A stretch of 64,000 nt of DNA from Owenia fusiformis. Its lineage: Eukaryota; Annelida; Polychaeta; Sabellida; Oweniidae. The stretch is taken from assembly GCA_903813345.2 (NCBI GenBank), contig CAIIXF020000224.1, forward strand, positions 38,001-102,000. Reading direction: 5' to 3'. A program made the translations under genes and the position numbers. Positions 1 to 10,509 of the stretch are shown here, one piece after another; position 1 is the first letter of the stretch; each line of letters opens with the position of its first letter. Under the pieces are notes generated by a model. It saw only the letters and a program-made list of their open reading frames with translations, was not told the origin of the DNA and did no database searches.

Positions 1-1107
1 TTCAAGTTAACATTTTAACTTGTTTGGTAATTTATGAGAGTTTATTATGTGTGTTAAAAAAGTTAATTAGACCCATTCTCTCAATTACTTTTATTTGCCC
101 CGGGTGCCTTAATTTCCCGTTACTCTGGCAACCATTTCTTGTTCAATATTTCTGTTAAACAAAATATTTTTAGCTGATTTAATGAGACATTCTATGCTGC
201 ACATTCTGTGAAAATTTCATTAGAATATATTGAAAAATAAAGAAATTAGAGGGATATTATGAAAACTTTATGATCAACCCTCGTATTAGTTGAAATATAC
301 ACGCCTTGATATTTCTGAATACAACGAAAGATTGTTTTAATAATGAAACATGCAATAGCCCAAAGGACAAGGTGCAATTATTGGCAAATATCCCTATGGT
401 CAAAATGAATCATTCGTAGGTGTAACATGAAGAATAAAATGTCATATAATACTTTGGAAAATATTAAAGTGCTCGGGCACACATAAGCTGAGATAGGGAT
501 CATTTCGTTCAGTAAGGTTGTATTGACGTTCGTGGAGCTGTACACCATTGACTTAACATGAGGATATCAGCAGATCCCAATAGAGGCCATTGGTTTCCAT
601 TGATTATCACAGAAATACCAAAAATACACTGTGACCTGAATCGATTGCAAACTTAATAATTTCACAATACGACAAAAATGGTTTATCTCATCAAATGTTT
701 TCATCATTTTTTTCCCTACAAAATGACTATAGAAAAATGCTCCAAAAACAACTTTTACACTTATCCAATATCATAAAAGTTTGTAAACCAAAGATTATAC
801 TATTATATTTCATTATGTAGTAACATATTTGGATAAGATGCAGGGATGTGTAGGATGTAAATGGATTTTGACAGACACAAAAATACGTCCTGGTTTGGAA
901 TCTATGTCTCTACACTTAATGATTGAATTATGACCCTAATAAGTGGCCTATACATCAATACAGTGCTGAATATAGGTCAACAAGATACTAGTGTGCATAT
1001 AAATGTAATAATTGAAGCAGAATACTCATTTTGAAAAATCAGATGAATTATTTTGTTCCCATGGGGATATCCCAATGGAGGGTGTGTAAGGTCCTTTGTT
1101 CTTCAAT
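1..1107. other. Non-coding, nothing recognised
   Basis: A+T-rich sequence with stops in all frames and no frame that resembles a known protein. Only minor palindromes were seen, for example CCATGG around GGGATATCCC near 1059-1078. Confidence 0.5.
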
Positions 1108-2592
1108 CACACTACCCTACCTCGATAGCGCATGCGCTAATTTTTGGGCTTTCAATCCGGTCGCTTTTGAGTATATCGACTGCTTAGTGAAAAGGTAATA
1201 CGTTTGGTGCTCAGGGTGAGTCAATATTGCTATTCGCTGAACTTCAGTGGTGCAATAGTGAAGTCCATGTTCCAAGTTATATGATAGTTGAAGAAATAAT
1301 GTAAATAATATCGTTTTAAATTTTAAAATATTTGATATGTCATAGTACACGGTACACAGCTGCAAAAGTTGATCAATACAGGGTACAAGGAATGTAAATT
1401 GTTCAATAGTACAGGGAGCGAGACAGAAAGCTGATTATACAGACATACTATGTCCCGATCTAATGTATATTTACGTTGCAAACAGTGAAAATAATGCTAA
1501 AAAGGCCGCCTGTTGATGCTTTGAGGTGTCATCAATTGTTATTTAATCCAAATAAAGTAAACATTATTTAGTAGATTTAGACACGGGCTTTCAGGTCGTA
1601 TATGCATTTTAGTCATTAAATTAACAAGAAAGCTAGATTATACGTGTTACTAGGGTATCAAATTGAAATAAAATAACGAAATTAAATATAAACACGTAAG
1701 TGATAAATGACTATCGGCTATCAGGATTAATGACTATCCGCTATTCAGAATAATTGAAATTGCGTGAACTACATGTAAAGAATCTTTCTATATAACCCCT
1801 TGAATGGTCTAATTCACTAACGTCCTCAAAAACCGATCATTTAAAATAGTTTGTTCAAAATACCATCATGCCACGACATTTTGTTCTTCACGATTTGCTG
1901 TAGAGGTGATATGACGTCGTATTTCTCTATTATTGTAAAAAACCTAATACCAGATCGATGTAGTCTTATATGACGTGTTGAATGTCAGATGTTTTTGGAT
2001 GGTATCTGCTCCAGTGATTTTGCATTTAATCATGAAACGCTCATCACAAGACACCTCGAAACAAACATTATCCTCCTTGTGACAAGAGGAAAAATGTTTC
2101 ACAATATGTTATGCCTTACGGCAAAGTAAAGATACATTTCTGGGACGACTTTTTTGCATCTTAAGATTTTAGAAAACAATTAATTCACAAAAGTACAATT
2201 GAATAACATACTGGAAAACGTATCCACATATAACACAATGACACGCAGTTTAAATAACAGTTTACTGGGGTTTTGTTACATATGAATGTAACATTTTCGA
2301 AGGGAAACTTACATGCTCCCTGTACGTTGACAGATTTACTGAAATGTATCGTGTATTGCATTGAGTTTTGCTTCACTGCGCCGACTATTATCTATCTTTG
2401 CCTATAGTGTTTTTTTGCCAACAACATTCTACAAACTGCTTGATGAATCAATTCTATGTCTGGTAGAACACTAGAAATAAATGTAAAATGTATTTTACGT
2501 TCAGAAATATGGAATTAAACCCACGTCCTCCATTTGCAACTTAGCTGTACCCTGTTTCACTTTTAAACGTGGTCACGTGGTAGGGTAGTGTG
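1108..2592. mobile_element. 1.49-kb DNA transposon remnant with 14-bp TIRs and 5-bp TSD
   Basis: CACACTACCCTACC at 1108-1121 is answered by its exact reverse complement at 2579-2592. Both ends are bordered outside by TCAAT (1103-1107 and 2593-2597), the expected target-site duplication. No transposase frame is visible, so it is non-autonomous or decayed. Its right-hand 150 bp (about 2424-2571) is repeated, diverged, at 49,070-49,226, where a TIR-like CTATCCTACCACGTG lies just before at about 49,024; this supports a dispersed family. The superfamily cannot be assigned from the ends alone. Confidence 0.55.
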
Positions 2593-2597
2593 TCAAT

Positions 2598-3620
2598 TGT
2601 TTTTAGTGATTCCCTAGTATGCCAGGAAGGTGCTTTAATAGCTTCTTTTGGTTCATTTTAGCCTTATGGATACCCTAGTATACACTGGTTGTGCTTTAAT
2701 ACCCCAAATAATGGTAACCTTGTATGTCCTGGTTGTGCTCTGATACCCCCAAATTGGTTCCTTTATAGCTCTAAGTGATTCCTAAATATGCTTTAATAAC
2801 CCGTATTGGTTCCTTGATAGCCTTAGTTATAAACTGGTGTACCAGTGTTGTGTTTTTATACCGCAAATTGGTTCCTTAGTATCCCTTTGTGATTCGTTAG
2901 TATGCTTTGTGGTGCTCTAGGGGCTAAGGAAACACCATAATGGCCTATTTGGAACCATAACGGGTATGCAAAAAGCACAACTTGGATACATTTGGAAATC
3001 ACAATGGGATATTAAAGTACCAATAGGGCCTATCAAAGCACCATTGAGTCATACTAATGAATCGCAAAGGGCTATAAAGGAACAAATTTGGGGTATTGAA
3101 TCACAACCAGGGCATACTAGGCTATCAGTTAATATATCAAGGGACTAAAATGGGTTATTTAAGGACTATCAAGCATACTTAGGAATCACTAATGGCTAGC
3201 TATCAATGTATGATGTTAAAACACAACAAGGGGATACTACTTGTACTATAGGTTATCACTAATGAACCAATATGTATTATCAAAACACCATCAAGCATAT
3301 ACTAAGGGATAACAAAGGGCTACTAAGGAACCAATTTGAGGTACTGAAGTGCAACCAGGGGATGCAAGGGTATCACTGAGGTTATTAAGGAATCAATAGG
3401 GAATATTAAAGCACCATCAAACATTAAGGCATCGCGAATGGCTATTAAGGAACCCATTTGGAATATCAAAGCACAACATTAGAACACCAAGTTATAACTT
3501 AGGCTACTAAAGACACAATAGGGATAATTCTAACACCATCAAGCATACTAAAGAATCACATTTAGGGTTTTTAATTCAGAGTAATAAAGTGCAACCAGGG
3601 CATACTAGGGTATCACCAAA
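2598..3620. repeat. Foldback made of short tandem repeats in opposite orientations
   Basis: From about 2600 to 2915 the plus strand repeats phrases such as CTAGTATGCC, GGTTGTGCTTTAATACCC and ATTGGTTCCTT. From about 2925 to 3620 the same phrases recur as reverse complements (GGCATACTAGG, GGTATTAAAGCACAACC, AAGGAACCAAT). The switch lies near 2915-2925. The right arm is about twice as long as the left. Stops are frequent and the repeats are not in codon register, so no coding is proposed. Confidence 0.6.
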
Positions 3621-3943
3621 GATCATGGGGGTATACTATTAGAACATGTTATATGTAAGCAATGAGCCTGATAATCATTTGTCGGCTAGTCATTTGTTGG
3701 GATGAATATTTCTTGTTAAGTGTTCCTGCAAAAAAAATTAAGACCATTATGTCATCTATCATTGTTTTAATTTTAACAATGCCAAATGAAACTAGAAAAA
3801 CATCAACTCCACGGAGTAGCAAATCCCACCGAACAAAACATATTATGCTTATTCTAGCTAGTGTAAATGTTGAAATGTTTGTGCACTTTGTGATAGAAGC
3901 ATAAAATTTGGCACAAAATTAGTTTATACCATTGTGAACTAGG
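3621..3943. other. Non-coding spacer
   Basis: No gene or repeat recognised; an 80-codon open frame here has no protein-like features. Confidence 0.4.
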
Positions 3944-4668
3944 CATCATCATAGAAAATTTGAACCAAATCCGTTCACTGGTATATGAGTTATCAAAGAT
4001 TACGTTTTTTACGAAAATCGGCCGCCATCTTGAAATTCAGCCGCCATCTTGAAAATTATTTCTTGAACAGAGCTACTGTGTCCCTCGGCATAATCATATA
4101 AAATTTCAACCAAATCTGTTCACTGGTATTTGAGTTATCAAAGATTACGTTTTTTACGAAAAATTGCCGCCATTTTGATATTCAGCGGCCATCTTAAAAA
4201 AAAAATTGTTGAACATAGCTACTGTGTCCCTAAGCATCATCATACAAAATTTGAACCAAATCCGTTCACTGGTATTTAAGTTATCAAAGATTACATATTT
4301 TTACAAAAATGGCCGCTATTTTAAAATAAGGTGGCCATCTTGAAAATCTATTTTTGTGCGAAACTCCTTTGTCCCTAGGCATCAGCATATAAAATTTGAA
4401 CCAAATCCGTCAACTTGTATTTGAGTTATCAACGATTACATTTTTTACGAAAAATGGCGGCCATTTTGAATTGGGCGGCCATATTGAAAATTCCTTCTCG
4501 AACAGAGGTCCTACACTCATAAAGCATAAGCCTTTAAAATTTGAACCAAATCCGTCGACCGGTATTGGAGTTATCGCCCGGACACATGGACGGACGGACG
4601 GACGGACAAACGGACGGACGGCTTCTCTATATCCCCCTCTAACTTCGTTCGGTGGGATAGATATAATG
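3944..4668. repeat. Five-unit 145-bp tandem repeat ending in (ACGG)n
   Basis: Units begin with CATCATCATA-like sequence followed by AAATTTGAACCAAATCCG at 3944, 4089, 4235, 4380 and 4525, a spacing of 145-146 bp. Most units hold two degenerate copies of GCCGCCATCTTG (or its complement), separated by a short spacer. The last unit runs into ACGG tetranucleotides at about 4589-4622 and then a sequence with CTATATCCCCC. This arrangement resembles dispersed repeats I associate with marine invertebrates; that comparison is from memory. Confidence 0.7.
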
Positions 4669-5322
4669 CAATGAATAGTTGCAACTAGATTTAGGTTGAA
4701 TTTAGGTTTTGTATTTCAACTGTTGCTCTTTGTGTTCTACCTTATCTATAATGATGTTTTGACATAGCATCTGAGTCGGATACCTAGTGTCATATGTTTG
4801 TCATTGGTATAATCTCGATTAATTTGTATTATTTCCCGGTTATTTTTTTCTATTTTTCAATGTGCATTTATTAATATGATGTTTGCATTTTCTAAATGTA
4901 ACATTTAAGAGGGATATATTACGGAATAAATATATTATTTTATTATTATTTATTACTTATAATTCTTGGTCTAAATTTCTGTATCATACACATGAATCAT
5001 GGAATTGTACATAGTGTTATGATTTGAAAATGTCAACATCTTTTGAAAAATGCCGGGAAATTTGAATATTTGAAAAATAAAAAGCTGATTACTTTTTTCG
5101 AATACTTTTTTTCAAAAGTCTCTAACATAACTTTTAAAATAGTAAATGAATGATAAAAACATATTTTCAAACGTCACATGGAAACTTAAATTATTTTGTT
5201 AAACAATTCTCGAGAAAATAGCGTCTGACCTTTTTTGGAAACACCTGACATATGTTTATCTGTTATTTTTATTTAATTATATATATGACCTATATCCTAA
5301 ATCATCTAAGCACACTTTTTGT
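4669..5322. other. Non-coding spacer
   Basis: A+T-rich sequence without a recognised gene. A short TTATT run at 4930-4965 is the only simple repeat. Confidence 0.4.
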
Positions 5323-6752
5323 AAGACTCCAGATTAAAAAATCTGGAGTCTATTGTTTTTGCCATTATTCTTTATTATTCTTTCTTATTATACTGTGCAC
5401 GATTTCTCAACAACTATAAATTATTCAATGAAGACTATTATATGGTTAATTAAGGTTCTATGTCTAGTTGGTAGGAAATGGGGTCAAATTTTTATCTAGG
5501 TCAAAGGTCAAGAACTAGGTCAAATCTTACATTTTCAACATTCTGTCTATTATCTTCGTCGTTATTTATCGAAACGTCTTCATCTTTTTTTCATCATGTA
5601 GCTTAGAAACAGCCCGTTCATAAATATGCTATCCGTTTTTTGATTCATCGAACCGATTTCCAGATATCAGTGTCTGAAAACAAAGTCTAAAAAGGGAAAT
5701 TTTCTCAGGATTCCGAATCTGAAAACCGAATTGAAATCCGACTTCCGGTTCAAGAGTTATGACGTTTTGAAAGTTCCAGAAAAATCGATCTGATGGTACC
5801 TTTATAGAAAGTCAAGAAAAGTGAAAAAAATTGAAAAAGTACCAGTCCAGTCCATTTCAAGGTCCAAGTCAAGGTCCAGTCCATGTCCAAGTCCAGTGTT
5901 GGTCCAGGTCCAAGTCAAGTGTAGGTCTAAATCCAGTCCAGGGCCTAGGTCAAAATCTAGGTCAAATTCAAGTTTTTCCTTATTTTTGCGATTCTGACAC
6001 TACACTGTAATTATATTCTTCGAAATTGTGTATACATGTAGCCAGGAATATGTTAATAGTGTTAGCCTATTGTCGTCACAAAATATTTTTACCCACTTTT
6101 GAGATATGGTGTCAGAAAAGTAGGTCAGAATAAAAAATTCTCCAAATTTAACGTTTGAGTTATGAATTAAGAATAGAATTGTCTCAGGAATCTGAATCTG
6201 CAAACCAAATTTCGATCCGACTTCGAGTTCCGAAGTTATGGCTTGTCCAAAAAGTAGGTCAAAATAAAAATTCACCAAATTTAACGTATGAATATGAGTT
6301 AGTAGTAGAATTTTGTCAGGAATCTGAATCTTCAAACTAAATTTCGGCTTCCGGCTCGGAAGTTATGGCATTTTAAAATTTCGGAAAATCGATCTGATGG
6401 TATCCTTATAGAAAGTCAAGAGTAGAGAAGAAAATATTTAAAAAAATCATCCATCCTTCCTATCTGAGCCTATCCTATCCTATCCTTCCTTCGTATATCT
6501 TTTCCTTCCTATCCTTCTCATCCTGTCCTATCATATCCTTTCTTCCTATTCTATTCTATCCTATCCTTCTTTCTTTTTCTATCCTATCGTCCCTTCCTAT
6601 TCTATCCTATCCTACCTTCCTATTTTATCCATCCATCTTTTTCTGGATGACTCAGCTTATTCTGGTTGACTCGGCTCATTCTGGATGACTCGGCTAAAAA
6701 AGGTCAGCCATCTGGAGTCTGAAATTGAACTTGTTCAATTTCCCCAGTGTAG
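5323..6752 (+). mobile_element. Helitron/HINE-like element, complete single copy
   Basis: The 5' end is a hairpin, AGACTCCAGAT paired with ATCTGGAGTCT, followed by TATTGTTTTTGCCA. The body has the phrases GGTCAAAGGTCAAGAACTAGG and GATCCGACTTCCGG, then a (CCTATCCTTCC) microsatellite at about 6450-6625. Close to the 3' end comes TCTGGAGTCT, which is the inverse of the 5' hairpin arm, then a stem GAAATTGAAC/GTTCAATTTC. The terminal CTAG seen in other copies is TGTAG here. Subterminal inverted repeats, a 3' hairpin and a CTAG end match Helitron/Helentron-derived non-autonomous elements. No Rep/helicase is encoded. Confidence 0.7.
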
Positions 6753-6796
6753 TTATTCTTACTAGACAGGACTTTTAGGATTTTCATTCTTAAAGT

Positions 6797-7237
6797 CTAG
6801 GTCTTGACCCATTTTTGATAATAGCTCATAAAGTCGACCCTCGGCTTGGTTGTAGCGTAAACTTCTTTGGTATTCTTAAAGATTTCACTATCACCCTGGT
6901 GGCCGAACCGCGCCACTTCTAAAAAACCCTCATCTTCCCCGACTGACTGGTTTTTGAGTCGGCGAGCACCACTTCCGCTTTCCCAATTCCAGAGCTGACT
7001 GTTGCTATTATTTTTTTCTGACAGAAAGACTTCTCGCCGACGCCGGTCATATGGATTCTTCTCAACTTCCAAGCATAAGTTCGAATCAATATTGAGAATA
7101 ATGAACGATCCAGACTTATTCTCTAAATACCACTTATTGCCATTTGATGCTGCTGACCGTGTCACCTCAACTCGGCCATTATCTGCCATCAAATAATAAC
7201 TGCGACCTAGAACCTCCGCCTTGAGTCGACAGCTATT
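6797..7237 (-). CDS. Terminal exon of a ricin-type beta-trefoil lectin-like protein (partial)
   Basis: An open frame of 146 codons ends at TAG (6797-6799). It runs upstream without an obvious start to a good 3' splice site, TTTTGTAG (TAG at 7238-7240), after which the exon begins with residues NSCRLKAEVLG. I therefore read it as a last coding exon, not a complete gene. The translation has SYYLMADNG near the start, NLCLEVE in the middle and SQLWNWESG, which contains a QxW motif, followed by GFLEV. These are the kinds of signature found in ricin-B-type or other beta-trefoil (fascin-like) folds, which often bind sugars. The charged segment YDRRRREV sits between two repeats. No upstream exon and no polyadenylation signal were found. 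A Helitron-like element ends only 44 bp beyond the stop. A pseudogene fragment is possible, although the frame is intact. Confidence 0.5.
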   Translation of the reverse strand, partial: NSCRLKAEVLGRSYYLMADNGRVEVTRSAASNGNKWYLENKSGSFIILNIDSNLCLEVEKNPYDRRRREVFLSEKNNSNSQLWNWESGSGARRLKNQSVGEDEGFLEVARFGHQGDSEIFKNTKEVYATTKPRVDFMSYYQKWVKT

Positions 7238-7376
7238 CTACAAAATATCACGCATGCAATCGTTATGGTCATCTGAAACTGGTTTATAAGCCATGCTAGT
7301 TGATAATGAAAGCGTTGGGTACAATGTAATCTTTTCAAACCCAGAATCCCACGCCTAATCATTGACAACATACTGC

Positions 7377-9166
7377 GACAAAATATACGGTTGTACACTT
7401 TAGCTGTACGTTGTCATGTTTGAAGAAAAAATGGTGATAGGTTATAAAATAGTTTAGTCCATGGTATGACTTCTGAATATGAAGGATCCGTAGCACACTA
7501 TAGTGCAGCAACATTTGAAGCAATATTTATGGAGGTGCATATGTCTTGATTCTTTTGAAATACATTTGCTGAAAAAACTTCCGGCTTTCAGGTCAAAAAT
7601 GTATTTCATCACAAGGGGTAAAAAAAACGTAAATATTTTGATTCGAACTTTCATATGTTTTATAAGACACAGACCGTTATTCTAAGCATACGAACAAAAA
7701 TAGATTATCATAATTTAAAAATATACCATTTAATTTTACTCTAGATGTCGGTGTTAAATTAGTGTAATTATTCAAGTGTGTTTTTCAGATTTTGTTTGAT
7801 TTTTCAAATATGAGCCAAGCGAATTCAACAAAATTGTGTGAAATATTTAGGTTATTTATACTTGGGGACATATTAGTTTTCTAACCATTTAAAACATTTT
7901 ATTACCAGAATTTTTCCATATAATTGCAAGGGGTCAAACAACAAATTATTGTTCGTATTTTATAAAACATAATACTATAACAAATAGGTAAGATTTATAT
8001 CTAATTAAATGTTACAGAGGTATTGGAATGTTCATATATTCCAAGGGCATGTCTAAAAATCAATTAGAGTCATATGCAATCGAACGCCTTACAATTCTTC
8101 CTCGACGTTACTGGTGGCTATCATCAAGTTTTATTATGGTTGTTTCTCCTTTGACCTTACCGCTGGATATCATCAAATTTTAGGAAGATAATGACAACGA
8201 TTTTTTTTAAATATTCATGAATTAGACCAAGACTTATTGGTTGTTTTATAAGCAACTGAGCTATATCTAATTACGAAAAATAGGATTTTAGCTATAGTCC
8301 CAATTAGTCAAGGAAGAGCAATAGGCCCTCTTTTATTGATCATGTTCACCGCGGAATAAGAGTCCATATCTCAAAACGTATTGAGACACATTTTGTGAAA
8401 AACTAGCATAATTTAAGCATTTGTCATTCTAATATAAAAATGATTCATTTGTAGCATTCATCTTATTAATACCTGAGAAACAATACAAAAGTTCGATACA
8501 CTGATTACACAATTTTTTGGTATTGATGAGAAAATTAATGTCAAACTTATAGCTTAGAAACTGAATCATATATGTAAAATCATTTTGTATTATTTTCTGT
8601 TGCGTTGTGTACTCCAAATTGTGAAAAAATTGGAATTTTATTTTTTGGTAATTTTTTGACCTCTGTTAATGGCAGGCATAATTCAGCTTAAAAACCGGAA
8701 GTATATAAAACAGTAATAATACAAATTATTAGCGAACATATGTAGGTATGTAAATATTAGGTCAAGTATACCTGCGCTATAGTGTGCTACCAACTCCTAT
8801 ATTAGACGTCCTAGAAATTTCATACCATGGACTATTCATTTTATGAATATAAAGTAGTAGTTAATGTTTACTTCCATGTTTATGCTCTTGACAATACTTT
8901 TACCTTCATAATTATTTTAATAGATTATCGAGCAGTGCTCGAATTTTTTAAAGGTAATTCCACCCACAGTATTGACCGGTTGGAAATTGTTCACATGGAC
9001 ATGGGTGGAATTACCCAGAAACAGTTCGTGCTCTGTTTTAGAACCCGTAAACGGTATTAAAAAGTCATATTTATATTCGATGTCATACACCTTAGATAAA
9101 AACTTTTAAAAGCAACATGACAATTTTTGCTTCAGACAGCTAAAGTGTACACCCGTATATTTTGTC
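7377..9166. mobile_element. 1.8-kb imperfect inverted-repeat element
   Basis: The 31 bp at 7377-7407 (starting GACAAAATATACGG) are the reverse complement of 9136-9166 with one mismatch. Farther in, 7455-7504 (TAGTCCATGGTATGA ... GTAGCACACTATAG) is matched, inverted and with gaps, by 8776-8834. About 300 bp between the inner and outer arms on the right have no partner on the left, which suggests an insertion there. No transposase was recognised inside. Confidence 0.5.
8953..9015. repeat. Stem-loop with perfect 14-bp stem
   Basis: GGTAATTCCACCCA (8953-8966) is exactly complementary in reverse to TGGGTGGAATTACC (9002-9015), with a 35-nt loop. It lies inside the unpaired part of the right arm of the surrounding inverted-repeat element, so it may be a small inserted element or a transcript hairpin. 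Confidence 0.5.
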
Positions 9167-9605
9167 ACTGTACATTGTGGATTGTAACGCGTAGATCCCT
9201 AGTAAGCTATAAGGAGTGCTCCATCACCGATTGCTTTTCACACTGCTGTTTCATGTTACGATAAGTAATACAAGATTCTTTTCACCTTAGAACAACGTAA
9301 TAAACGATTTAATTTGGAGATTTTAAAACTCGACTTTATTTTCACTTCTGGTTCGAGGCTATACAGCGATGCCACCTATCGGCTGATTTAGAAACTATAG
9401 CACAATAAGACAATAGCACAATCATGCAACATCTATTCAACTTTGATACCTAACTGGTTTTGTAATTGTCCGTTGTGATTTTCTAATAGCAATTGGCAAG
9501 TCTAAATCACTATGTTAAATTTGTTCACTTTTAGACACTATGGGAGATTTACCAACATTTACTTCCTGAGGTACTTCAAGAGACTCACTTGCAGAATGTT
9601 TTTTA
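9167..9605. other. Non-coding spacer
   Basis: Nothing recognised. It may hold the untranslated 3' part of the adjacent retroelement, but no LTR was identified. Confidence 0.3.
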
Positions 9606-10509
9606 TTACTTGTCTCCTGAAACAACTCTGGAGTTCTTCCTACCAAATAGTAACTCAGATGATGAATAACCATTAGCCAATAGAGTGGATCTGTATGCCA
9701 GTAATGCTTGATAGGGATCAACTGACTTTTTAATCAGGCTTTTAGCAGTCCTTGCCCCCCTTTCCACTTCACCATTGCTCTGGCTATACATTGAACTACT
9801 TGTGATGATGTCAAAACCATAATCTGTTCCAAAATCTGAATACTCACTATATGCATAACATGGCCCATTATCGGATCTAACCACTTCAGGAATTTCATGC
9901 CTTGAAAATGGACTTCATATGTGTAATGACATCATGTGATGTAGACCCATGTGGTTTAGCTATCTCAATGTACCTTAAAAAGTAATCAATCAGAATCAAC
10001 CAATTTTGACCCTTGTGGTAGAATAAATCTGACCCAACAATTTGCCATTGATAGTTGGGAAACACTGTATGAATCATTGGCTCAGTCTGATTAGAACGAT
10101 ACTCAGCACATTTAGTACATTTAAATACTACATCTTTGATATTTTAGCTCAAGCCTGGTCACCATACAGACATTTTTGCCCTTTCACGGCATTTACCAAT
10201 ACCTTGATGGCCTCTATGAATTATCACAAGAATGTCTAGACGCATAGAACTTGGAATTACAATTCTGACACCCTTCATGAGAATACATTGAACCATATTG
10301 TACTCAGCTCTCAATGGAAAGTAGCTATTTAATGCTCCAGGAATAGAACACTTTTCTGGCCACCCTTCCTTTGTGAATTCAATGACTTGTTTACAAATAA
10401 TCATTTTGTTGTTCTTGTATGATTTCACGAATACGTTTGTCAGTAGCGGGCAAAGTTTCATATACATACTAGGGTCAGTCAAAAAGTTATGTTTATTTAT
10501 CTTTGTCAT
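9606..10509 (-). pseudogene. Ty3/Gypsy-type integrase fragment, broken
   Basis: Three open pieces on the minus strand together give the normal order of a Gypsy integrase. First comes the H2C2 zinc-binding region (IHRGHQGIGKCRERA, later CTKC), with the linker phrase EFTKEGWPEK before it. The catalytic core follows, with GSDLFYHKG for the first acidic residue, VVRSDNGPC for the second (9870-9872) and SQSNGEVERG for the glutamate (9768-9770). AYRSTLLANGYSSSELLFGRK closes the core. It is inactive: in-frame stops lie at 10159-10161 (TGA directly after a Trp codon) and 10144-10146 (TAA), and a frameshift lies near 9890-9895. No protease, reverse transcriptase, RNase H or LTRs were found, so this is a truncated relic. 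Confidence 0.85.

Noticed and set aside
7207-7398. 63-codon minus-strand frame next to the lectin-like exon
   Set aside because: It overlaps that exon in another frame and covers its acceptor; no similarity to the lectin repeats.
8827-9060. 77-codon plus-strand frame
   Set aside because: It spans inverted-repeat element sequence including a stem-loop and has no protein-like features.
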